From Nemertoderma westbladi (taxonomy: Eukaryota; Xenacoelomorpha; Nemertodermatida; Nemertodermatidae), in contig JAUCBJ010006646.1 in the NCBI GenBank assembly GCA_032718475.1, positions 62,001 through 126,000 of the forward strand: 64,000 bases of DNA. Reading direction: 5' to 3'. The position numbers and the translations under genes were made by a program. Position 1 is the first letter of the stretch; every line of letters starts with the position of its first letter. The notes beneath the pieces are model-generated. The model did not search any database. It saw only the letters and a list, made by a program, of their open reading frames with translations, and was not told the origin of the DNA. Below are positions 43,601-53,534 of the stretch, in pieces.

Positions 43601-46600
43601 TTCGGTGTCACCTGCAGCCATATCTAATAAGTTTAGAGATAGTATTCAGTGTTACCTGCAGCCATATCCAACATGTTTAGAGATAGTATTCGGTGTCACC
43701 TGCAGCCATATCCAATAAGTTTAGAGATAGAATTCGGTGTCACCTACAGCCGTATCCAATAAGTTTAGAGATAGTATTCGGTGTCACCTGCAGCCGTATC
43801 CAATAAGTTTAGAGATATAATTCGGTGTCACCTACATCCGTATCCAATAAGTTTAGAGATAGTATTCAGTATCACCTGCAGCCGTATCCAATAAGTTTAG
43901 AGATAGTAGTCAGTGTTACCTGCAGCCATATCCAATAAGTTTAGAGATAGTATTCGGTGTCACCTGCAGCCATATCCAATATGTTTAGAGATAGTATTCG
44001 GTGTCACCTGCAGCCATATCTAATAAGTTTAGAGATAGTATTCAGTGTTACCTGCAGCCGTATCCAATAAGTTTAGAGATAGTAGTCAGTGTTACCTGCA
44101 GCTGTATCCAATATGTTTAGAGATAGTATTCGGTGTCACCTGCAGCCAAATGCAATAAGCTGACAGATAGTAGTCGTTGTCACCTACAGCCGTATCCAAT
44201 AAGTTTAGAGATAGTATTCGGTGTCACCTGCAGCCATATCTAATAAGTTTAGAGATAGTATTCGGTGTCACCTGCAGCCGTATCCAATAAGTCTAGAGAT
44301 AATATTCAGTGTTACCTGCAGCTGTATCCAATAAGTTTAGAGATAGTATTCGGTGTCACCTGCAGCCAAATGCAATAAGCTGACAGATAGTAGTCGTTGT
44401 CACCTACAGCCGTATCCAATAAGTTTAGAGATAGTATTCGGTGTCACCTGCAGCCGTATCCAATAAGTCTAGAGATAATATTCAGTGTTACCTGCAGCTG
44501 TATCCAATAAGTTTAGAGATAGTATTCGGTGTCACCTGCAGCCAAATGCAATAAGCTGACAGATAGTAGTCGTTGTCACCTACAGCCGTATCCAATAAGT
44601 TTAGAGATAGTATTCGGTGTCACCAGCAGCCATATCCAACATGTTTAGAGATAATAGTCGGTGTCACCAGCAGCCATATGCAATAAGCTGAAAGATAGTA
44701 GTCGGTGTCACCAGCAGCCATATGCAATAAGCTGAAAGATAGTAGTCGGTGTCTCGGTGTCACCTGCAGCCATATCCAATATGTTTAGAGATAGTAGTCG
44801 GTGTCACCTGCAGCCATATCTAATAAGTTTAGAGATAGTATTCAGTGTTACCTGCAGCTGTATCCAATAAGTTTAGAGATAGTATTCGGTGTCACCTGCA
44901 GCCATATCCAATATGTTTAGAGATAATAGTCGGTGTCACCAGCAGCCATATGCAATAAGCTGAAAGATAGTAGTCGGTGTCACCAGCAGCCATATGCAAT
45001 AAGCTGAAAGGTAGTTGTCGGTGTATCGGTGTCACCAGCAGCCGTATCCAATAAGTTTAGAGATAGTATTCGGTGTCTCGGTGTCACCAGCAGCCGTATC
45101 CAATAAGTTTGGAGATAGTAGTCGGTGTCTCGGTGTCACCAGCAGCCAAATCCAATATGTTTAGAGATAGTAGTCGGTGTCACCTGTAGCCATATGCAAT
45201 AAGTTAGAGATAGTATTCGGTGTCTCGGTGTCACCAGCAGTCGTATCCAATAAGTTTAGAGATAGTAGTCGGTGTAACCTGCAGCCATATCCAATAAGTT
45301 TAGAGATAGTAGTCGGTGTCACCTGCAGCCATATCCAATAAGCTGGCAGATAGTAGTCATTGTCACCTACAGCCGTATCCAATAAGTTTAGAGATAGTAG
45401 TCGGTGTCGCGGTGTCACCAGCAGCCGTATCCAATAAGTTTAGAGATAGTAGTCGGTGTCACCTACAGCTGTATCCAATAAGTTTAGAGATAGTAGTCGG
45501 TGTCACCTGCAACCATATGCAATAACCTGGCAGATAGTAGTCGTTGTCACCTACAGCCGTATCCAATAAGTTTAGAGATAGTAGTCGGTGTCACCAGCAG
45601 CTGTATCCAATAAGTTTAGAGATAGTATTCAGTGTCTCGGTGTCACCAGCATCCGTATCCAATAAGTTTAGAGATAGTAGTCGGTGTCACCAGCAGCCGT
45701 ATCCAATAAGTTTAGAGATAGTAGTCGGTGTCTCGGTGTCACCAGCAGCCATATCCAATAAGTTTAGAGATAGTATGCGGTGTCGCCTGCAGCCATACCC
45801 AATAAGTTTAGAGATAGTATTCGGTGTCACCTACAGCCGTATCCAATAAGTTTAGAGATAGTACTCGGTGTCACCAGCAGCCATATGCAATAAGCTGAAA
45901 GATAGTAGTCGGTGTCACCAGCAGCCATATCCAATAAGTTTAGAGATAGTATTCGGTGTCACCTGCAGCCATACCCAATAAGTTTAGAGATAGTACTCGG
46001 TGTCACCAGCAGCCATATGCAATAAGCTGAAAGATAGTAGTCGGTGTCACCAGCAGCCATATCCAATAAGTTTAGAGATAGTATTCGGTGTCACCTGCAG
46101 CCATATCCAATAAGTTTAGAGATAGTATTCGGTGTCACCTACAGCCGTATCCAATAAGTTTAGAGATAGTACTCGGTGTCACCAGCAGCAATATGCAATA
46201 AGCTGACAGATAGTAGTCGTTGTCACCTACAGCCGTATCCAATAAGTTTAGAGATAGTAGTCGGTGTCTCGGTGTCACCAGCAGCCGTATCCAATAAGTT
46301 TAGAGATAGTAGTCGGTATCTCGGTGTCACCAGCAGCCGTATCCAATAAGTTTAGAGATAGTAGTCGGTGTCACCTGCAGCCTTATGCAATAAGCTGGCA
46401 GATAGTAGTCGTTGTCACCTACAGCCGTATCCAATAAGTTTAGAGATAGTAGTCGGTGTCTCGGTGTCACCAGCAGCCGTATCCAATAAGTATAGAGATA
46501 GTAGTCGGTGTCTCGGTGTCACCAGCATCCGTATCCAATAAGTTTAGAGATAGTAGTCGGTGTCTCGGTGTCACCAGCAGCCGTATCCAATAAGTTTAGA

Positions 46601-47516
46601 GATAGTAGTCAGTGTCTCGGTGTCACCAGCAGCCATATCCAATAAGTTTAGAGATAGTAGTCGGTGTCACCTGCAGCCATATGCAATAAGCTGGCAGATA
46701 GTAGTCGTTGTCACCTACAGCCGTATCCAATAAGTTTAGAGATAGTAGTCGGTGTCTCGGTGTCACCAGCATCCGTATCCAATAAGTTTAGAGATAGTAG
46801 TCGGTGTCTCGGTGTCACCAGCAGCCGTATCCAATAAGTTTAGAGATAGTAGTCAGTGTCTCGGTGTCACCAGCAGCCATATCCAATAAGTTTAGAGATA
46901 GTAGTCGGTGTCACCTGCAGCCATATGCAATAAGCTGGCAGATAGTAGTCGTTGTCACCTACAGCCGTATCCAATAAGTATAGAGATAGTAGTCGGTGTC
47001 TCGGTGTCACCAGCAGCCGTATCCAATAAGTTTAGAGATAGTAGTCAGTGTCTCGGTGTCACCAGCAGCCATATCTAATAAGTTTAGAGATAGTACTCGG
47101 TGTCACCAGCAGCCATATGCAAAAAGCTGAAAGATAGTAGTCGGTGTCATCAGCAGCCATATCCAATAAGTTTAGAGATAGTATTCGGTGTCACCTGCAG
47201 CTGTATCCAATAAGTTTAGAGATAGTAGTCAGTGTTACCTGCAGCCATATCCAATAAGTTTAGAGATAGTAGTCGGTGTCGCCTGCAGCCATATCCAATA
47301 AGTTTAGAGATAGTAGTCAGTGTTACCTGCAGCTGTATCCAATAAGTTTAGAGATAGTATTCGGTGTCACCTGCAGCCATATCCAATAAGTTTAGAGATA
47401 GTAGTCAGTGTTACCTGCAGCTGTATCCAATAAGTTTAAGTATTCGGTGTCACCTGCAGCCAAATCCGATATGTTTAGAGATAGTAGTCGGTGTCACCAG
47501 CAGCCATATGCAATAA
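40690..47516. repeat. 44/52-bp satellite array, main block
   Basis: About 150 units of a 44-bp monomer (AAGTTTAGAGATAGTAGTCG, GTGTCACCAGCAGCC, GTATCCAAT). Many units carry an extra TCTCGGTG after GTGTC, giving 52 bp, and a third type has GCAATAAGCTGGCAGATAG with CGTTGTCACCTACAGCC. Higher-order structure exists: a four-monomer (176-bp) block around 44280 recurs at 44456. Short open frames over it (VGVSVSPAAVSNKFRDSS) are artefacts of composition. Two insertions interrupt its right end. Confidence 0.97.
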
Positions 47517-47524
47517 GTTGAAAG

Positions 47525-48698
47525 GGTGTTCGGACACTTCCCCCCCGGACACTTCCCCCCCGGACAGTTCCCCCCCGCTCAAGTAGGACACTTCCCCCCC
47601 GGACACTTCCCCCCCAGACACTTCCCCCCCGCGGACACTTCCCCCCCGACTGTTCTTAACTTCGCACATTCTTATTTTTCATTTTGTAAGGTAAACGGAC
47701 CGCTTGTATCCAGACAAGTTGTATCCAATTTTCCTTTCGTAGCTCAGAAAGTGATCTTTTGCATCCCGATTTTACATTTTATATCCAAGTTTTATTTATG
47801 GGTTTTATCAATGCAATTACATCGTATTGTTTGCTAATCTTTAAACAATTAATTATATTAGATGACCTATAAATTCCATCCCCGGAATGATATACTGTTT
47901 TTATTAACTATAGAATTATAATAATTAATTGTTTTAATTATAGGTATTATTATGTAATAGTCTTCTTCAAATTGTAGCAGATGGGGATGAATATTATTGT
48001 TGCAATCAAAATTATACCTCTCCAGGGTAAAATCGACATGCGTCGACCTGTATTCTGTGTTCAGCATTACATATTGATATATATATTACTACTATACTAT
48101 ATAGATATTATACACACTACATATTAAATTTCCTGGTTACTTGCAATATTTTTAATAGGATTTTGTTGAATTATATAATATTGTAGTAATTTATATATTA
48201 AATTGGTTAACATTCAATACAGCTCCTACTTTAGGCTTAGTCAATTTATTATCTGATGATACAAAAATAAATTATTTCAAAGTGGTCTTAAGTCTTTCAC
48301 CACGGGCACTCAGGGAAATGCCGGGGTCTGGGGGCGATAACCCCCAAGAAAAGAAGCGGGGGTTTGGGGGCGGCAGCCCCCAAGAAAAGAAGCGGGGGTT
48401 TGGGGGCGGCAGCCCCCAATTAAAAGAAATTAAAAGAATTAAAGGAATTAAAAGAAAAACAAACAAAATTTGACTATAAAAATGTTTCTTTTATAATTTT
48501 GAAAAACTTGTCTAGATACAACTTGTCCTGTAACCATCTTTAACTTTTGTTTATTGCTTTGATGCACCCAGATTAATTTTAACACTTTAACTGGGGGGGG
48601 AAGTGTCTGGGGGGCAAGTGTCCGGGGGGGAAGTGTCCGGGGGGGAAGTGTCCTACTTGGGCGGGGGGGAAGTGTCCGGGGGGAAGTGTCCTAGATCC
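47525..48698. mobile_element. Foldback element with GGACACTTCCCCCC termini, in satellite
   Basis: Both ends consist of repeated GGACACTTCCCCCCC units in opposite orientations (about 130 bp on the left, 110 bp on the right), each with an inner CAAGTAGGACACTTCC block. GTTGAAAG at 47517-47524 and GCTGAAAG at 48699-48706 look like an 8-bp target duplication with one change, as in hAT-type elements. The AT-rich 0.9-kb centre has no transposase. It contains a duplicated GAAGCGGGGGTTTGGGGGCG block (48353-48418) that can form G-rich hairpins with the adjoining CAGCCCCC. Confidence 0.8.
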
Positions 48699-48706
48699 GC
48701 TGAAAG

Positions 48707-48821
48707 ATAGAAGTCGGTGTCTCGGTGTCACCAGCACCCATATCCAATAAGTTTAGAGATAGTAGTCAGTGTCTCGGTGTCACCTACAGCCGAATCCAGT
48801 AAGTTTAGAGATAGTAGTCGG
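48707..48821. repeat. Satellite array, fragment 2
   Basis: Two to three 52-bp type units between the foldback element and the LINE 5' module. Confidence 0.95.
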
Positions 48822-49273
48822 TCAGGTCAGGTATTCTAGGTCATTCATCAAGAAAACTTGCCACCTCCATGCAGCATAAAGGAGGTGCCACCTGTAGCTG
48901 CATAGACCCTCTTACTAGGGCAAATCTTGTCCTGTAACTAGGACCCCCATCGTTCTAGGATAAGGACGCCGTTGGTCCTGGATTAAGGACCCATATACTT
49001 GGCTGCAGGGGTATATGGCCTGGCCAGGTAGATGGTGATCTACCAATGGCTGGTCAGGAGTAGAGTGTTCTCATGTCCACTCTGAGTACACATCACTGCG
49101 ACCTGCACCTGGCAGCAGGGGTACAGGGCATGACCCAGCAGATGAGCTGCACAGCCAATGGTGGGTCATGTGCGCCAGAGTAGATATGGGTGATGGGCCT
49201 CATATCTGACTCCACTGCGACACCCACCCTGTGGAACGGCAAACCAGGGTGTGGTATTTGCCCCGAGAGCTGA
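48822..49273 (+). mobile_element. RTE-like LINE 5' UTR module alone, copy I
   Basis: 452 bp nearly identical to the 5' UTR of the full-length element (TCAGGTCAGGTATTCTAGG to CCCCGAGAGCTGA), ending just before the A-run of the reference. No LINE coding sequence follows. GTCGG stands at 48817-48821 and 49274-49278, a possible 5-bp target duplication, although it is also part of the satellite unit. LINEs normally lose their 5' end, not their 3' end, so a separate mobility or recombination is implied. Confidence 0.85.
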
Positions 49274-49490
49274 GTCGGTGTCACCAGCAGCCATATGCAA
49301 TAAGCTGATAGATAGTAGTCGTTGTCACCTACAGCCATATCCAATATGTTTAGAGATAGTAGTCGGTGTCACCAGCAGCTGTATCCAATAAGTTTAGAGA
49401 TAGTAGTCAGTGTTACCTGCAACCATATCCAATAAGTTTAGACATAGTATTCGGTGTCACCAGCAGCCATATGCAATAAGTTGAAAATTG
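49274..49490. repeat. Satellite array, fragment 3
   Basis: Last five units of the 44-bp satellite, ending beside the decayed cystine-knot copy. Confidence 0.95.
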
Positions 49491-49504
49491 TTATTATTTT
49501 TATA

Positions 49505-49612
49505 GAAATGAAAAGTACGGCCTAGAAAGGAACCTGTTACATTCTTGGCCCTGTGGTAATATTAAAATAGGTATTATTAAATTTCATGGGTTTCATGCAA
49601 AGCACTGCACTC
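49505..49612 (-). pseudogene. Decayed third copy of cystine-knot exon 3' end
   Basis: On the minus strand, CAGTGCTTTGCAT then CCACAGGGCCAAGAATGTAA and CAGGTTCCTTTCTAG follow the plus-copy order CAGTGCTTCGCAT, CCACTGGGCCATGAAAGTAA, CAGGTTCCTTTCTAG (end of coding, stop and 3' UTR). The coding part between is scrambled and the CGC cysteines are lost. It is closer to the plus copy than to the adjacent minus copy, so it may be a remnant of another duplication. Confidence 0.6.
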
Positions 49613-49718
49613 TCATTTCTTGAGAAGATAATGTATTTTTTAGCTCAAGCGGCACAACATTTCATTTGTCTTTGCCAGTTTATATTTATAGCCATCCAGC
49701 GGCTCAGGGCAACACAGA

Positions 49719-50121
49719 ATTGTCGCTCTCTCTCCAGTGGGGAATGAGACAGGCAGATGGTCAGGAGATAACTGACACATGTGAAGCCAATTGAGTCCGG
49801 TAATTCCACTGGCCTCTTGGACCACCGCATTACTAATGTAATGCATAGTGGGGGTTGTGATGTGCTTTTTTTGTCGAGTCAGCTCTCGGGGCGAATACCG
49901 CACCCTGGTTTGCCATTCCACAGGGTGGGTGTCGCAGTGGAGTCAGATATGATGCCCAGCACCCATACCTACTCTGATGTACATACATCACCCACCATTG
50001 GCGGTGCAACTCATTTGCCCTAAGTAAGAGGTATCTATGCAGCCACACATGGCACTTCCTTTATGCTGCATGGAGGTGGCAAGTTTTATTGATCAATGTT
50101 CTATAATACCTGACCTGACCT
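49719..50121 (-). pseudogene. RTE-like LINE 5' fragment, copy J, diverged
   Basis: Read on the minus strand, it has the AGGTCAGGTCAGGTATTATAG start, the GCCACCTCCATGCAGC block, an A-run and the first 40 codons of the leader (YISNAVVQEASGITG, LPVSFPTGERA). It is clearly older than the other copies. After the leader it changes to unrelated sequence (ATGGCTATAAATATAAACTG). Confidence 0.85.
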
Positions 50122-50664
50122 GGGACTGGGACAGGTCCCCCAAACGGATTAGAGCCAGTTACAATTACAAGTATATTCCTATACTTACGGAAATGGCGGC
50201 CTCTACCTTAATTATAAATTTCATGTAAATATCAACTAGGCTAAATATATTAACCAAAATAACACTGTCAATAACACTGTGTAAACTTTATAGTTAGCTA
50301 GAACTGCATACAGTGAAATGACAGTTCACAAGTACAAATTGATAACAGGACTGGTCGAATGTATGGATTGTCAAACCTCCCAACCTGAAGAACTTTGATC
50401 AACGAATAATACAGGATTATAGTAAACAGATTTTCTTTCAAATATATCTAAATACCATATTTTAGATTATTTTCATATACCCAACCTAAAAGTACTAGTA
50501 ATGATACTTAAATAGGGTAGCCTGAAACACAAAAAATTAAAAAACCTAGAGAGAAGCGAGAAAAAGCAAGTTGCATATGATTTAATAACATTTCAGTTCC
50601 CAAATTCAGTTATAGTACTATGAAAGGAAACATATATAGCCTGTAGAGGTTACCTGGTAGGTGG
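50122..50664 (-). other. 3' flank of minus cystine-knot gene
   Basis: Non-coding AT-rich sequence downstream (gene sense) of the stop at 50665. It does not resemble the 3' flank of the plus copy, so the duplicated block is broken here. No clear AATAAA within the first 100 bp. Confidence 0.5.
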
Positions 50665-51062
50665 TCATGTAGGTGTTGTAGATGGAGGAATTGTTTCAGA
50701 GCATGCGCATGCAGATATAACTTTAATAGTGTGAGCGTATACTGATTCATCCCCAAATCTTCTGAATAAAATTTCCTTGTCTACTTTAGCAATCGGGGCA
50801 CAACATTTGAATTCGAAAGCATTCAAATTTAATATATCATGGGCAGTGAGCGGCTCGGGGGTGGGGTGACCGTAACAGGTGCCTTCACATTTTCCCAAAG
50901 TAATGTTAGAGTTGACAAACATCAGTTCGGCGGTGTTTGGTAGATGTACAGTGTAATTGACGAAACAACATACTCCTTCCCCACATTGATTTACATCTCT
51001 TCTGGTTCGTGTTCTTGTTGAATATCCAAATAGTTTCTCGTTGACAGTATGCGATTTTGTAT
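50665..51062 (-). CDS. TGF-beta-like cystine-knot ligand, terminal exon, minus copy
   Basis: Paralogue of 19258-19649. The acceptor ATTGTCGCAG precedes 51062 and the exon opens with the same two-base codon remainder. The peptide has VNEKLFGYSTRTRTRRD (furin-type site RTRR), then a 110-residue mature domain with NQC, VCC, GKCEGTC, FKCC and ACAC: all nine cysteines are kept. LTAHDIL and TIKVISACAC are identical or nearly so to the other copy, whereas the loop between CEGTC and CC and the finger IIYY (here EILFRR) differ strongly. The C-terminus is extended by a Thr/Pro-rich tail (IPPSTTPT). The frame is open with no disruption, so it looks functional. An ATG inside the exon (50922) is not the start. 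The FReD exon at 53264-53405 lies 2.2 kb upstream in the same sense. Confidence 0.78.
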
Positions 51063-51401
51063 CTGCGACAATATTTTTATATATAAAGATATTACGAGAT
51101 GCTAGCTATAAAAAATGAAGGTATTAAATAAACTATTTTCTAGTAAACTATTGTGATAAGTGTAATATTACTTTGACAAATTAATTGTCAATGTTAAATT
51201 CTTCAATGAATGTAAACAATAATAACGAATGCAACTGAATCGAATGTCAAATGAAAATGAAAATGAAAACTGTATGGCACACAAAGGTGATCTAAAAGCT
51301 GAAAATAATAGGCGATATCTTGAAAAAGTGTATCAAATATTATGTGTTGTATTAAATATTAGGGGACTACAATTTTAGTTAGGAATGATAATGACAATTT
51401 T
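51063..51401 (-). other. Intron segment shared with plus copy
   Basis: Reverse complement aligns with 18855-19257, including CATTTTCATTTGACATT and GTTTACATTCATTGAA. No coding sequence. Confidence 0.75.
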
Positions 51402-51532
51402 CCTGATAACTTTAAGTTCAGTTTTCTAATATTACGGAATGACGCCCGGCGTGGTGTGGTTGCCATATAAGTTTCTGAAAGGACGTAGGGCTTAAGGGGT
51501 CTTAACACCACGAGTTAAAATAAATAGAGTTT

Positions 51533-51572
51533 GCCGACAGCCGTTTCACCCTCACGGGCTTCTTCAGGGCTA
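51533..51572 (-). ncRNA. Hammerhead-ribozyme-like motif, left arm
   Basis: On the minus strand: AGCC (stem I), CTGAAGA, an A, then GCCC-GTGA-GGGT (stem II and loop), GAAA, a short C-GGCT-G stem III, GTC, then GGCA closing stem I with AGCC. Core order and the GUC cleavage triplet fit a type I hammerhead with minimal stem III. The extra A after CTGAAGA is non-canonical and could lower activity. Stem I pairing is intact in this copy. Confidence 0.45.
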
Positions 51573-52660
51573 GTATATAAAATATTAAAGCAATACAATT
51601 ATTTTAAAAAAGGATACATACCAATTTAGAACCTACGGAATTGAGGATGGCACTTAAATAGTAAAGTATTAATACAGAAATCGAACGAAGTAAGTAGTGA
51701 CAGGCAGGTCTGAAATTTAAAATTAAATACTATTTTAAAATCTTGAAAAGCAATTAAAACTTTCAAACGGGTGGTGACTGCAGTAGGTAGACTGTCGGAA
51801 TATTAAGAGACGGTAAGATAACGTAATGCAAATGCACGTGTAGGATAGGCACTACTGAAGTGCTGTAATTAGGCCTCATACAGTCATAGTAATTAATGCG
51901 CAACTACACATAACAGCAGCACTATGACCGCGGTACAACTGTAGTACTGAATCGTGCAATAAACATAAACTGGTGGTTTAATATGCACATACAGTACTTA
52001 CAATGTACTGTATGCAAATGTACTGTATGACAAAAATTGTACATTGTACATTGTAAGTACTGTATGTGCATATTAAACCACCAGTTTATGTTTATTGCAC
52101 GATTCAGTACGAACCATTTTGTGTCTGCCTTATGACGTTATACAGAATGTACTGTATTGGTGCCCCACTAACCTTATTGTACGGCCTACTTACAGTACCT
52201 GTCCTACAGTATGTGTATTTGTATTTTTGTCATTCATTGGGTACCACAGGCGTACCGGCAGTCATATTACTGCTGTACTGCGGACGTACTACAGTTGTAC
52301 CGCGGTCATAGTGCTGCTGTTATGTGTAGTTGCGCATTAATTACTATGACTGTATGAGGCCTAATTACAGCACTTCAGTAGTGCCTATCCTACACATGCA
52401 TTTGCATTACGTTATCTTACCGTCTCTTAATATTCCGACAGTCTACCTACTGCATTCACCACCCGTTTGAAAGTTTTAATTGCTTTTCAAGATTTTAAAA
52501 TAGTATTTAATTTTAAATTTCAGACCTGCCTGTCACTACTTACTTCGTTCGATTTCTGTATTAATAATTTACTATTAAGTGCCATCCTCAATTCCGTAGG
52601 TTCTAAATTGGTATGTATCCTTTTTTAAAATAATTGTATTGCTTTAATATTTTATATACT

Positions 52661-52700
52661 AGCCCTGAAGAAGCCCGTGAGGGTGAAACGGCTGTCTGCA
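52661..52700 (+). ncRNA. Hammerhead-ribozyme-like motif, right arm
   Basis: Plus-strand counterpart of the left-arm motif, with CTGAAGA at 52665-52671, stem II 52673-52684, GAAAC at 52685-52689 and GTC at 52694-52696. Here the base after GTC is T rather than G, so the first stem I pair is lost. Confidence 0.42.
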
Positions 52701-52776
52701 AACTCTATTTATTTTAACTCGTGGTGTTAAGACCCCTTAAGTCCTACGTCCTTTCAGAAACTTACCTGATAACTTT

Positions 52777-53263
52777 GAAATACATCCTGCATTGAGTCGG
52801 TCCCCAGATATATACCTATTAATAATAATGTATGAATTGTTGTGGGGTGGAGTGACTGTGATTTATATTATATATATAATGTAATATATAAATATGAAAT
52901 ATGATAATGCTCTCCATAGCGAAAAATATCAACCGAACGTATTGGGGCTCGAACCCTATCAGCAGGTTATTATTTGCGTATATTAACTCTACAACATTGC
53001 AATATTGTATGTATATACATACATGGCTAATAATGGCTGGGAAATCATTAGAACACAAGCTGAAATTGAGGTAAATCCGATCATCTAGAGAGGGATGAAT
53101 ATTGATTGCGTAGAAAATACCTAACCTGAAAAACTGACAACTCTGAAGTCTGAACAAACTATTTAATAAAAAGGCATCATAATCTATTTATAATCTTAAT
53201 ATATTATAGATTGAATGAAATTTCCTTGACAAAATAAAACTATTGATCTTATTTCAACTTCAC
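52777..53263 (-). other. Intron between FReD exon and Penelope-like insertion
   Basis: AT-rich; contains a partial tRNA-like/SINE remnant at 52904-52960 (CTCTCCATAGCGAAAAATATC, GGGGCTCGAACCC). I looked for the missing C-terminal FReD exon on the minus strand here and saw none. Confidence 0.55.
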
Positions 53264-53405
53264 CTTTTCCACCTTTTCTGAGCTTCGAGATCTTCTCAAG
53301 ACCCAAATAGAAATCCCTATTTGGGTCCTCAAATCTGTGGTCATATTCTTTCAAGTTGCGATAGAAGTCTGTAGATCCTTCTATCCTTTGATGTATTTTT
53401 ACCCC
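53264..53405 (-). CDS. Fibrinogen-related domain (FReD) exon, minus copy
   Basis: 142 nt, 47 codons plus one base, bounded by TTTATTTCAG| and AAAAG|GTGAAG on the minus strand, exactly as in the plus copy. The peptide has IHQRIEGSTDFYRN and FEDPNRDFYLGLEKISKL. Compared with the plus copy, the family's conserved Trp is Leu (RNLKEY) and GF is RF. The central DPNRDFYLGLEKISKLRKGGK block is unchanged apart from silent positions, suggesting constraint. Only about 840 bp of older intron separates it from the cystine-knot exon, leaving little room for further FReD exons. Earlier exons should lie between 53406 and the right edge or beyond, but I did not find them. Confidence 0.82.
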
Positions 53406-53534
53406 CTGAAATAAAATAGATTGAATACTGTGGGAAATGTATTTCGGGATTTGTTATTTTCCTAAAATTTTGCAAAACAGAAATACACACCCCCACTCCA
53501 ATCTGGCATCCATACCCTCACTATGACCTAACCC

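Larger units (their letters stand above)
51414..52764. mobile_element. Penelope-like inverted-repeat (foldback) insertion
   Basis: Two arms of more than 500 bp, 51468-51998 and 52018-52764, are near-perfect reverse complements. The right arm holds about 175 extra bases at 52110-52285. CCTGATAACTTT at 51402-51413 and 52765-52776 is a 12-bp target duplication. The other gene copy has the empty site with one copy of it (18842-18853). Each arm carries CTGAAGA..GTGA..GAAAC, the hammerhead-like motif found in Penelope-like elements, which are also known for inverted partial copies. No reverse transcriptase or GIY-YIG coding is present, so it is a non-autonomous or truncated derivative. Classification is inferred from motif and structure only. 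Confidence 0.65.

Noticed and set aside
40690-49490. Possible CRISPR-like array
   Set aside because: There are no unique spacers: whole monomers are repeated, and the genome is eukaryotic.
52819-53157. 112-codon minus-strand frame as a missing FReD exon
   Set aside because: Hydrophobic AT-rich translation with no FReD motifs (no calcium-site DNDxD or Cys pair).
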